This document shows, piece by piece, positions 1 to 6,832 of a DNA stretch of 6,839 nucleotides. Origin of the DNA: Chryseobacterium sp. UBA6632 (GTDB lineage Bacteria > Bacteroidota > Bacteroidia > Flavobacteriales > Weeksellaceae). A program made the translations under genes and the position numbers. Below the pieces are notes generated by a model. The model made no database searches. It saw nothing but the letters and a program-made list of their open reading frames with translations, and was not told the origin of the DNA. The DNA is taken from contig DKLU01000421.1 in the NCBI GenBank assembly GCA_002455915.1, positions 1 through 6,839 of the forward strand, given 5' to 3'. Every line of letters starts with the position of its first letter. Positions within the stretch are counted from its first letter, which is position 1.

Positions 1-773
1 AGCTTAGCCATTAAAATTTCGATAATGGTTTTCTGTACAGAAGCACAAAGATCAATTAAATTATTTTTAATAAAATCAGGGTCTTTTTTAACTTCTTTTT
101 GTATAAAATACAATACAGAAGTCTTGATTCCGCTGAAAGAATAATCGTAATTCTCTAATTTTGGTTTATTAAATTTAAAAGCATCAGGGTTTCCTTCTTT
201 TGCCAGTCTGTCGATAATCGGACCTGCTGGATAATCTAAATCGAAGATTTTTCCAATCTTGTCGAATGCTTCTCCGGCCGCATCATCAGTGGTTTTTCCA
301 ATGATTTCCATATCAAAATAATCTTTCACCAAAACAATCATCGTGTGCCCACCACTTACCGTAAGACATAAAAACGGAAATTTGGGCGGCATAGGATTTG
401 CATCCTCAATGAAATGTGCTAAAATGTGCGCCTGGAGGTGGTTTACTTCAATTAGCGGAACATCCAAACTCATTGCCAATGACTTAGCAAATGATGTTCC
501 TACAAGAAGCGAACCTAAAAGTCCGGGGCCACGTGTAAATCCTATAGCAGAAATTGCATTTTGTTGTATATTTGCTTTGGTTAAAGATTTTTCAACAACG
601 GGGATGATATTCTGCTGATGCGCGCGCGATGCCAGTTCAGGAACTACACCGCCATATTCTTTATGGATTGCCTGAGTCGCAGCGATATTCGAAAGAATAG
701 AATTTCCCTTGATGATAGCTGCTGATGTATCGTCGCAGGACGATTCAATACCTAAAATTATAGAGTCGCTCAT
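1..773 (-). CDS. tsaD: TsaD, tRNA t6A37 threonylcarbamoyltransferase (C-terminus outside window)
   Basis: TsaD is the catalytic ASKHA-fold subunit that transfers the threonylcarbamoyl group from threonylcarbamoyl-AMP to A37 of tRNAs reading ANN codons. In bacteria it works with TsaB and TsaE in the cytoplasm, after TsaC/TsaC2 makes the intermediate. The minus-strand reading starts at ATG 773-771 (MSDSIILGIESSCDDTSAA). It shows the family hallmarks in order: the N-terminal GIESSCDDT phosphate-binding segment (residues 8-16), YGGVVPELASR (40-50), the GPGLLGSLLVG glycine loop (82-92), the metal-binding HxxxH (H112 and H116 in NHLQAH), VSGGHT (139-144) and DDAAGEAFDK shortly after. 257 complete codons are present. 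The usual length is about 340, so roughly a quarter is missing, including the C-terminal Asp metal ligand. No frameshift is visible. The start is fixed by the family N-terminus and by a promoter box just upstream. The gene is divergent from tamB with a 4-base gap. Confidence 0.97.
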   Translation of the reverse strand, partial: MSDSIILGIESSCDDTSAAIIKGNSILSNIAATQAIHKEYGGVVPELASRAHQQNIIPVVEKSLTKANIQQNAISAIGFTRGPGLLGSLLVGTSFAKSLAMSLDVPLIEVNHLQAHILAHFIEDANPMPPKFPFLCLTVSGGHTMIVLVKDYFDMEIIGKTTDDAAGEAFDKIGKIFDLDYPAGPIIDRLAKEGNPDAFKFNKPKLENYDYSFSGIKTSVLYFIQKEVKKDPDFIKNNLIDLCASVQKTIIEILMAK

Positions 774-777
774 AATA

Positions 778-3700
778 ATGGCAAAGTTAGAGAATAATAA
801 CGAGAATGAGAACAAAAAATCAGTAGCTGGCAACTTAGGTGATCAGGTACACAAGGCTGTAGAAAATGCTGAAGGTGTTGTAAAGGAGACAGTTAAAGAA
901 GCGTCTGAGCTGGCATCAGATGCCATTCATCATCCCGTGGAAACAGCTGAAGAGTTTGGGAAACAGGCGATAAAAGATGTTACCAGCTATTCTTGGTGGG
1001 CAAAATTGTTGTTGATTCTTTTCTGGCTTGGGTTTGGACTTATCACGGCTATTGTTATTATTATCAATCTTCCGATCACGAAACAATGGGCTGCCGATCA
1101 GGCTTTGCAACTGGTTAATCGAGATTTTAAGGCACAAATGTCTACCGAAAGTGTTGAGGTTAATTTTTTCGGAAATGTAAAGATCAAAGGTTTAAAAATA
1201 AAAGATAATAAAGGGCTCGATTTTATTACAGCTAAAGAATTTATTGCCAATTCCGACTGGTTTTCTTTAGCAACGAACATCGGAAAAAATAATTCTTTAA
1301 GCTTTAATTCTTTAACCTTAAAAAACGCAGACGTAAAAGTTATTACCTACAAGGGCGACAGTATTTCAAACTTTATACGTTTTACCCAGTTATTCGACAG
1401 CGGGAAAAAAAGAGACCCCAGCAAGCCGCCATTTCAGTTAAATTCAAGATTACAGATCTTAGATTCTAAAGTTTCTATTGTTAATTTAAATTCTCCGGGA
1501 GATAAAGGAAAATGGCTTACAGCAACCAACTTTAATCTTAAAGCTCCCAATGTAAAAGTAAACGGAGCCAATATTTCTGCGATCATCAATAATATGTCCT
1601 TCGTCACTAAAAGATGGGGAAAATCTCATTTTGTAGATACCTTTTCTGCGGAATTATCTCTGACGCCGGATTTTCTTTCGCTTAAAGATTTAACGTTAAA
1701 TACAGATCATTCGCTGTTGCAGGGTGATATAAAATTTAATCTTCATGATGGTTCCTGGTCTGAGTTTGCAGATCGTGTTCGTTGGGACATGAATCTTGAG
1801 CAGGGAAGCCAGTTGAGCGGTTATGATATCAGTTATTTCGTGACCAATTGGGATAATTTTATTCCTTTTAATGTCTCCGGAACAATGACGGGGCCTTTAA
1901 ATAAATTTAATCTAGAAAATTTCCATATCAGTAATCCTAGTGTAAATGTTGCTACCAAAACAATGAAGGTCAATAATCTACTGAAGGGTAATTTTTTAAT
2001 TGAAACAAATGACCTTTCTGCAGATTTTACGTATAAAGATCTAAAAGCGATGATGCCGAAGTTTATTTCGACCAAAATGAAAAATTTTGCGGATGATTTT
2101 GGTAAATTGAAATACAACGGTGCAGCAAGAGTAACTCCTGAACAGGTGTATGTGGCAAGCGGAAATTTGTTAACAGGGATCGGACAGGCAAAAATTACTA
2201 AATTTTCTCTTTCGGATTACAGCACTGCGGTGCCGAAATTTTCCGGACTTGCAGAAGTTAAGGATCTGAATACTTCGGTTATTACCAAAAATAAAACGGT
2301 GGGTCTTATTTCGGGAAGATTTGATATAAACGGGCAAAGTTTCGATGTGAATACAATGAAACTGAATACCAAGTCTCAGATCACCAGCATTGAAATCATG
2401 GATAAAGAAATTAACAATCTTTATCTGGATGGTTTACTCGATCATAAAAAATATAACGGATTGATTACCATTAATGACGAACAGGCAAAAGCAACCATAA
2501 AAGGTTTAATTGATTTCAGTACCTCACGTGTAGCTATGAATGTAGATGCAGATGTGAGTTATTTAAACATGAATTATTTTACCAACAAGCCCGGAAATCA
2601 AATCGTGAGCGGAAAAGTGGTTGGTAAGATGTCGATGTCTTCTGTAAATGATCTGACGTTAGATGTGGAGGCAAATAGTTTGAATTTTGCAACAGCTACT
2701 CAAAAATATAATATTCCGAGTGCAAAGCTGAAAACCTTTGTGGAAGGAGGGAATCGAGTGATCGATGTAGATGCGCCGGGAGCTGCTAACGGAAAAATTT
2801 CAGGTCGATACAATCTTGCTGATCTTGCCGGAATGGTTGAGAATGGTTTAGGGAAAATTCTAGTAGGTCCGCCGCCGAGAAAACTATACCGAGGGCAAAA
2901 CTTTACAATGGGCTTTGATGTGGAGCAAGGTTTGGTTAATTATTTCTTGCCCGATCTGAGAATTCCCCAAGGTGCAAAAGTAGAGGGTGAATATGACGGA
3001 AATTCAAACAATCTGATTCTGAATCTTGATGCGGCTTCATTGAAATATATGATGACCAAAACTGAGGAAATCACCGAAGCAGATAAAGCACTGGCTGCTG
3101 CTAATCCTGATTATAAACTCAATGACAGAGAGAACATCAGCAAAGATAGTGCGATGGTAGACAGCGTTGTGGTGAGAATCAATACCGCAAATCTAAGCGA
3201 GCAGTTATATGCCAAAGTAAGCAGACTTCAGTACAATAAAAATATTATCAAAGATCTTGTGTTAAGCGGTAAAAATGAAGATAATTCCACTTTGCATTTA
3301 TCGACTACCTTTAAACACGGAAGCCCTGAAGATGAGATTGAAGATAAATTAAAAGCTTATGCAATAAATGTAGATCAGTCGACCAATGAAATAGGGGATT
3401 ACGTTTTCAGGTTTGAACCTACCGAAGTGAAGTTCAACAATGTTACCTGGGCTGTTGATACAAGTCCGGCGCTGAATCATTCTATCACCTATCGTAAAAA
3501 AACAGCAGATTTTGATATTCAAAACCTTCGAATATATTCTGATAATAGTGCGTTGCTTATAAAAGATGCTCAGTTTAAATCTGCCAAGGATTTTTATGTG
3601 GAAGCCGATATCGACAATTTTGCAATAGAGAAACTTCTTGAAATGCAGTCTGGGGGAAATTCAATGAATATTAAAGGTTTAGCCAACGGAAGTGTAAAAA

Positions 3701-5571
3701 TCCGAATGGATAAAAGTACGTTGCAGCCTTTGGTAGATATGACGATTGACGATATCATGATGAACGGAAACGATATGGGAGACATTACCATTTCTGCAAC
3801 CAACGGTTTCTCCCTTAATGTTTATGATATTGATGTAAAAGTAAGTTCGGCAGGTGTTTTAGGCAATAACAGCTTAAACTTAACGGGAACTGTTAATAAT
3901 AATACAGCTACACCAACTATTGATCTTACCGCAGAAATGCGCGATTTTGATTTGGCGTTTACGCAACAGTTCGTACAGTCCATTTTTGGAAATCTGCGCG
4001 GAAAAGCCACCGGAGATCTTAAAATTGCCGGAAAATTTAACGATCTTGATTATAGTGGAGATATTGGATTGAAAGGTTTTGGATTAAAACTTTTGTTTAC
4101 CGGAGTTGATTATTCGTTTGATGATACGGTGGTTCCTTTATCCAAAGGGTTGGCAATTCTTAACAATATTGAAGTTCATGACGGAAGATCCAATTCAAAA
4201 GGAAATATTTCTGGAGCGATTCAGTTTGAAACGCTTTCATCGATGGGGGTTAACCTTGTAATGAGAGCTGATAATTTATTAATGTTGAATACCACTCAAA
4301 AAGATTCTGATCTATTCTGGGGAAGGGTTTACGGTCAGGGAGATTTGTATGTGGATGGCCCGGTTTCAGGATTGAATATTTCAACTCCGAATATGAAAGC
4401 GTTGAATGGAAGTACATTTACTTTCAATTCAGGATCGACATCGAATGTTGAAGAATTTAAAATGCTGAGGTTCCTGAAAGAAGGAAAAGACGGTTTGGTA
4501 ACACTTGAGGAAAAGAAGAAAACGGGAGCCAATATGAATATCGACTTTAATCTGGATGTTGATAAAGGAACTACCGTAAATGTTTTGATTGGTGATGATG
4601 TCGGGAATATTACCGTAAAAGGTGTTGCGGATGATTTACGTTTCGTCATGAGCCGCCAGGGTAATATCGGAATGGGCGGAACCTATAAAGTAGATAACGG
4701 AACATTCGTTTCTAAAGCGATTCTTAATAAAACCTTCCAGATTGATAAAGGAAGTAGTATTCGTTGGGATGGTGATGCCATGAAGCCGGCTCTTGATATT
4801 AAAGCCAATTATGTAAGAATGGTTTCCAATGCAGGTCAGTATCTGAACATGGGAAGCCTGCAGCCGATCAGTATTTTATTACAGGCCAATATTACGCAAT
4901 CATTGGTTGATCCTAAGATTGATCTGAATGTTACCGCGATGGATGTTTCAAGTCAGGTGAAGGAAACATTAGCTGCTAAAATGAGTCAGGAAGGGGAAAA
5001 AGTACTTCAATTCGGTTCTATTCTGTTATTGAATAGTTTTAACGTTTCCAATACGGGTGGAGTAGACGTAGACGTTGCTGGTGTGGCTGAATCATCAGGG
5101 TATAATATGCTTCTAAAACAATTGGGATCTGTATTGAATACAATGAGTAACGAATTCCAGATCGACCTTAATTATGTAAAAGGAGATCAATATTCAAATA
5201 CAGGTGACAGAGCCAATGCGGGGATTAGTGTGGCGGTTTCTCCGAGAATTAAAGTGAAAACAGGTCTTGGGATTCCTTTAACGAAAACCGACGCTACGGA
5301 AACCAATTATCTTTCCGGAGAAGGCTCCATAGAATACGATGTTTCTAAGAAAAATGACGGCGGACTGGTTTTAAGAGGATATTCTAAACCAAGCAATATT
5401 GGAATGGGGCTTGCCGGAGCCGGAACAAACGGTTCTGCAAATCAGGCCTATGGCGGGGGTATCGTGTGGACGAAGAGCTTTAATTCTTTATTTAAGAAGA
5501 AGAAAGACAAAAAAAAGCCAGAACCGAAAAGTGAAATAAAAACAGATTCTACAAAATCCGAGGGTAAATAA
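778..5571 (+). CDS. tamB: TamB, AsmA-like inter-membrane transport/assembly protein
   Basis: TamB is a long, mainly beta-strand protein anchored in the inner membrane and spanning the periplasm. In Proteobacteria it partners the Omp85 protein TamA and is linked to phospholipid transport to the outer membrane and to outer-membrane protein assembly; in Bacteroidota the proposed partner is the lipoprotein TamL. The ATG at 778 gives 1597 residues. Residues 1-72 are hydrophilic with an 11-residue helical repeat (24-67). About 76-98 is one membrane helix (ends in NLPI), followed by the typical WAADQALQLVNRDF start of the AsmA-like part. Repetitive beta-rich sequence fills most of the rest. The C-terminal TamB/DUF490 domain covers about 1150-1560, with signatures such as YGQGDLYVDGPVSG (from about 1186) and GGTYKVDNGTF (around 1300-1310). 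A lysine-rich tail closes it (1573-1597). An in-frame ATG at 709 would add 23 residues antisense to tsaD and is less likely. No upstream promoter or Shine-Dalgarno is evident, and no frameshift. TamA/TamL is not in the window. Confidence 0.93.
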   Translation: MAKLENNNENENKKSVAGNLGDQVHKAVENAEGVVKETVKEASELASDAIHHPVETAEEFGKQAIKDVTSYSWWAKLLLILFWLGFGLITAIVIIINLPITKQWAADQALQLVNRDFKAQMSTESVEVNFFGNVKIKGLKIKDNKGLDFITAKEFIANSDWFSLATNIGKNNSLSFNSLTLKNADVKVITYKGDSISNFIRFTQLFDSGKKRDPSKPPFQLNSRLQILDSKVSIVNLNSPGDKGKWLTATNFNLKAPNVKVNGANISAIINNMSFVTKRWGKSHFVDTFSAELSLTPDFLSLKDLTLNTDHSLLQGDIKFNLHDGSWSEFADRVRWDMNLEQGSQLSGYDISYFVTNWDNFIPFNVSGTMTGPLNKFNLENFHISNPSVNVATKTMKVNNLLKGNFLIETNDLSADFTYKDLKAMMPKFISTKMKNFADDFGKLKYNGAARVTPEQVYVASGNLLTGIGQAKITKFSLSDYSTAVPKFSGLAEVKDLNTSVITKNKTVGLISGRFDINGQSFDVNTMKLNTKSQITSIEIMDKEINNLYLDGLLDHKKYNGLITINDEQAKATIKGLIDFSTSRVAMNVDADVSYLNMNYFTNKPGNQIVSGKVVGKMSMSSVNDLTLDVEANSLNFATATQKYNIPSAKLKTFVEGGNRVIDVDAPGAANGKISGRYNLADLAGMVENGLGKILVGPPPRKLYRGQNFTMGFDVEQGLVNYFLPDLRIPQGAKVEGEYDGNSNNLILNLDAASLKYMMTKTEEITEADKALAAANPDYKLNDRENISKDSAMVDSVVVRINTANLSEQLYAKVSRLQYNKNIIKDLVLSGKNEDNSTLHLSTTFKHGSPEDEIEDKLKAYAINVDQSTNEIGDYVFRFEPTEVKFNNVTWAVDTSPALNHSITYRKKTADFDIQNLRIYSDNSALLIKDAQFKSAKDFYVEADIDNFAIEKLLEMQSGGNSMNIKGLANGSVKIRMDKSTLQPLVDMTIDDIMMNGNDMGDITISATNGFSLNVYDIDVKVSSAGVLGNNSLNLTGTVNNNTATPTIDLTAEMRDFDLAFTQQFVQSIFGNLRGKATGDLKIAGKFNDLDYSGDIGLKGFGLKLLFTGVDYSFDDTVVPLSKGLAILNNIEVHDGRSNSKGNISGAIQFETLSSMGVNLVMRADNLLMLNTTQKDSDLFWGRVYGQGDLYVDGPVSGLNISTPNMKALNGSTFTFNSGSTSNVEEFKMLRFLKEGKDGLVTLEEKKKTGANMNIDFNLDVDKGTTVNVLIGDDVGNITVKGVADDLRFVMSRQGNIGMGGTYKVDNGTFVSKAILNKTFQIDKGSSIRWDGDAMKPALDIKANYVRMVSNAGQYLNMGSLQPISILLQANITQSLVDPKIDLNVTAMDVSSQVKETLAAKMSQEGEKVLQFGSILLLNSFNVSNTGGVDVDVAGVAESSGYNMLLKQLGSVLNTMSNEFQIDLNYVKGDQYSNTGDRANAGISVAVSPRIKVKTGLGIPLTKTDATETNYLSGEGSIEYDVSKKNDGGLVLRGYSKPSNIGMGLAGAGTNGSANQAYGGGIVWTKSFNSLFKKKKDKKKPEPKSEIKTDSTKSEGK
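782..817 (-). promoter_or_regulatory. Predicted tsaD promoter, lying inside the tamB coding region
   Basis: Read on the minus strand, 789-782 is TAACTTTG, an exact match to the Bacteroidota -7 consensus TAnnTTTG. A TTTTG at 817-813 lies 23 bases upstream of it, at the long end of the known spacing for the -33 box. The G of the -7 box is only 8 bases before the tsaD ATG, which predicts a leader of about five bases. Both boxes fall in the first 14 codons of tamB. An exact -7 match is expected by chance a few times per strand in AT-rich DNA of this length, so the position is the main support. Confidence 0.55.
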
Positions 5572-5602
5572 TCAGAATATTTTAATGATTTTTATCATCT
5601 GT

Positions 5603-5622
5603 GTTAATTATTGTTAATATTT
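5603..5622 (+). repeat. Tandem GTTAAT direct repeat in the lrp leader, 10-base period
   Basis: GTTAATTATT (5603-5612) is followed directly by GTTAATATTT (5613-5622), 8 of 10 bases identical and one helical turn apart. It lies in the AT-rich 134-base gap between tamB and the Lrp-family gene, upstream of the predicted promoter box. This could be a binding site for a regulator, possibly Lrp itself, since Lrp-family genes are often self-regulated. It may equally be chance in such AT-rich sequence. The rest of the gap (5572-5602, 5623-5650) shows no convincing tamB terminator. Confidence 0.25.
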
Positions 5623-5653
5623 GATATATCTTTTTTAGTTAAATTATTTTTTA

Positions 5654-5661
5654 TAAATTTG
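5654..5661 (+). promoter_or_regulatory. Predicted -7 promoter box for the Lrp-family gene
   Basis: TAAATTTG matches the Bacteroidota -7 consensus TAnnTTTG exactly, 44 bases before the ATG at 5706. Transcription would begin near 5665 and give a leader of about 40 AT-rich bases. The -33 box is poor: TTAG at 5635-5638 is only 15 bases upstream, and nearby T-runs fit the usual spacing but lack the G. The leader has no Shine-Dalgarno and is A-rich just before the start, as is usual in this phylum. Confidence 0.5.
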
Positions 5662-5705
5662 CAAAAAATACTTATATTTTTTAAGAAAATTGTAATTTAA
5701 CTAAT

Positions 5706-6176
5706 ATGAACTATCAACTGGACGAAATAGACAAGAAGATTCTTGATTTCTTAGTAGAAAACACAAGAATGCCTTTTACTGAGATTGCAAAGCAGATGGA
5801 TGTATCTGCCGGAACAATTCACGTAAGAGTAAAGAAAATGGAAGATGCAGGTATTATTTTGGGATCATCTCTTAATATCGATTATGGTAAGTTAGATTAC
5901 CATTTTACAGCTTTCATAGGAATCCTTTTAACAAAATCAAACCGTACGCAAGAGGTTTTGAAAGAGCTTACAAGTATTCCTAACGTAATTGAGGCTAGCG
6001 TAATTTCCGGAAAATACAATATTTTCTGTAAAGTAAGAGCTAAAAATACGGAAGATGCTAAAAGAATTATCTATCAAATAGATGATATTCAGGATGTAAT
6101 GAGAACTGAAAGTATGATTTCTATGGAAGAGTACTTAAGCGATAAAAACAGACTGATTAACGCTATTTCTATTTAA
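5706..6176 (+). CDS. Lrp/AsnC-family transcriptional regulator
   Basis: This is a 156-residue protein of the usual Lrp/AsnC length. Residues 4-50 form the N-terminal winged helix-turn-helix: LDEIDKKILDFLVENTRM, then IAKQMDVSAGTIHVRVKKMEDAGII, with the recognition helix around 35-45. Residues 52-62 are the linker strand (LGSSLNIDYGK). About 68-145 is the RAM effector-binding and oligomerisation domain, including IEASVISGKYNIFCKVRAKN and a C-terminal VMRTESMISMEEYL. Family members assemble as dimers to octamers that wrap DNA and sense amino acids or other small molecules. The ligand and target genes cannot be read from the sequence. The start is supported by the typical family N-terminus and by a promoter box 44 bases upstream. 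The gene appears to be transcribed alone, since a strong hairpin follows 24 bases after the stop. The GKYN of the RAM domain stands where many relatives have G-x-Y/H-D. I see nothing defective. Confidence 0.95.
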   Translation: MNYQLDEIDKKILDFLVENTRMPFTEIAKQMDVSAGTIHVRVKKMEDAGIILGSSLNIDYGKLDYHFTAFIGILLTKSNRTQEVLKELTSIPNVIEASVISGKYNIFCKVRAKNTEDAKRIIYQIDDIQDVMRTESMISMEEYLSDKNRLINAISI

Positions 6177-6200
6177 TTCAAATTTTAAACGAATTATATA

Positions 6201-6238
6201 AAAGAACTTATGAAATCTCTCATAAGTTCTTTATTTTT
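6201..6238 (+). terminator. Rho-independent terminator after the Lrp-family gene
   Basis: A perfect 13-bp stem (AAAGAACTTATGA at 6201-6213 with TCATAAGTTCTTT at 6220-6232) encloses a 6-base loop AATCTC. TATTTTTG follows at once, giving a T-rich tail. The stem is AT-rich but long and without mismatch. It begins 24 bases after the stop at 6176. Confidence 0.85.
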
Positions 6239-6239
6239 G
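6208..6239 (+). promoter_or_regulatory. Predicted promoter of the 6245 gene, overlapping the terminator
   Basis: TATTTTTG at 6232-6239 fits TAnnTTTG exactly and is also the T-tail of the preceding terminator. Exactly 19 bases upstream lies TTATG (6208-6212), a partial -33 box inside the hairpin stem. The -7 box ends 5 bases before the ATG at 6245, so the transcript would be leaderless or nearly so. A T-tract resembles this consensus by nature, so the overlap could be coincidence. However, no other promoter is possible between the terminator and the gene. Confidence 0.5.
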
Positions 6240-6244
6240 TAGTT

Positions 6245-6622
6245 ATGGAAGAGTACAGTTATTTTGATGAAGATCCTAAGAAAGGATGGGGATTTATAGG
6301 CGCTTTCGCAGCGTTGATGCTGTTTACGATCATGGGATTGGGAATAGATGTGGATGAATATCTTCAGCACGATTTTCTAAACATCCCAAGATGGTATTTT
6401 TATATTATTTTTTCGGTGGATGCGTTAATGATGATTAGTCTGATCTTAATGTTTTTCTACAGAAAAATAGGCATATTTTCTTTTCCAGCTCTTTTGGTAT
6501 TGCATTTCTTTATGCACAGCTATTATCTTTCAACTTTCCTTTATACGGATGTTACCAACCTTTTTCTTTTCACAGGATTTGGAATGTTAGCGATTATTCC
6601 GAAGTGGAAGTTTTTTAGATAA
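6245..6622 (+). CDS. Small four-helix membrane protein, function unknown
   Basis: I do not recognise a family. The 125-residue protein starts with a short acidic segment (MEEYSYFDEDPKKGW) and then has four likely membrane helices at about residues 15-33, 49-71, 76-97 and 102-118. It ends in the basic PKWKFFR. No signal peptide or catalytic motif is visible. Residues that stand out within or beside helices are the acidic DVDEY after helix 1, D59 in helix 2, and H87, H91, Y93 and Y94 in and near helix 3. The short acidic N-terminus and basic C-terminus, with YRK between helices 2 and 3, do not settle the topology. The ATG is the only sensible start, and it sits 12 bases after a terminator stem, so the gene must have its own promoter and probably a very short leader. 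Codon use matches the neighbours. A terminator follows 36 bases after the stop. Confidence 0.85.
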   Translation: MEEYSYFDEDPKKGWGFIGAFAALMLFTIMGLGIDVDEYLQHDFLNIPRWYFYIIFSVDALMMISLILMFFYRKIGIFSFPALLVLHFFMHSYYLSTFLYTDVTNLFLFTGFGMLAIIPKWKFFR

Positions 6623-6658
6623 CACTTTTAAGATTAAATAAATTATATTTTCAATATG

Positions 6659-6682
6659 AGCGGGCTTTAACCCGCTTTTTTT
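6659..6682 (+). terminator. Rho-independent terminator after the small membrane protein gene
   Basis: A GC-rich 6-bp stem (AGCGGG at 6659-6664 with CCCGCT at 6671-6676) encloses the loop CTTTAA. It runs into seven T residues (6676-6682). A G-T wobble at 6658/6677 could lengthen the stem. This is the strongest GC patch in the surrounding AT-rich DNA. Confidence 0.92.
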
Positions 6683-6767
6683 GTTTCTACTTGGGTTTTC
6701 TTTTTACCAAAAGTGAATAAAAATTTTTCATTTTTAGATTTAATTATAGATATTTCTTTATAATATT

Positions 6768-6791
6768 AATAGACAGAATAGTCTGTCTATT
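6768..6791. promoter_or_regulatory. 24-bp palindromic operator, TetR-like
   Basis: Two perfect 10-base arms (AATAGACAGA at 6768-6777 and TCTGTCTATT at 6782-6791) flank the centre ATAG. The core AGACAG/CTGTCT resembles operators of TetR/AcrR-family repressors, which commonly hold GAC/GTC half-sites. Its right arm overlaps the place where the -33 element of the next promoter should lie, so a bound protein would block transcription of the gene starting at 6833. The site is a dyad and has no T-tract after it, which argues against a terminator. The binding protein is inferred only. Confidence 0.65.
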
Positions 6792-6814
6792 TTGGTGTTT
6801 TTATTTTAACTTTG
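6782..6814 (+). promoter_or_regulatory. Predicted promoter of the gene at the right edge
   Basis: TAACTTTG at 6807-6814 is an exact TAnnTTTG -7 box, identical to the one proposed for tsaD. TCTG at 6782-6785, inside the right arm of the palindrome, is 21 bases upstream and could serve as a weak -33 box. Transcription would begin near 6818, about 15 bases before the ATG at 6833. Promoter and operator support each other by their spacing. Confidence 0.6.
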
Positions 6815-6832
6815 TATTATTAAAAATAAATT

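Noticed and set aside
567..574. TATATTTG as a tamB promoter -7 box
   Set aside because: It fits the consensus exactly but lies about 200 bases upstream of tamB inside tsaD, with no -33 box at proper spacing. Chance matches are expected in AT-rich DNA.
343..618. Plus-strand open frame of 91 codons
   Set aside because: It lies wholly antisense to well-conserved tsaD codons, has Cys-rich unlikely composition and no start signal of its own.
619..628. Alternating GC run (TGCGCGCGCG) as a possible Z-DNA or foreign patch
   Set aside because: It encodes the conserved tsaD residues Ser-Arg-Ala-His after PELA and is too short to mean more than local codon choice.
709..777. In-frame ATG codons at 709 and 712 as the tamB start
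   Set aside because: The extra 23 residues are antisense to the conserved GIESSCDDT coding region of tsaD and look like its shadow. The ATG at 778 gives a sensible N-terminus.
916..4649. Several minus-strand open frames of 60-104 codons opposite tamB
   Set aside because: All are shadows of the tamB reading frame, with no promoter, no recognisable motif and no mutual order.
5585..5598. ATGAT-TTTT-ATCAT hairpin as tamB terminator
   Set aside because: A five-base AT-only stem without a T-tract is too weak to call.
6709..6735. AT-rich hairpin (AAAAGTGAA paired with TTCATTTTT, one wobble)
   Set aside because: It is all but A/T, has a 9-base loop, follows an already strong terminator and has no gene needing it. 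It is likely low-complexity coincidence.
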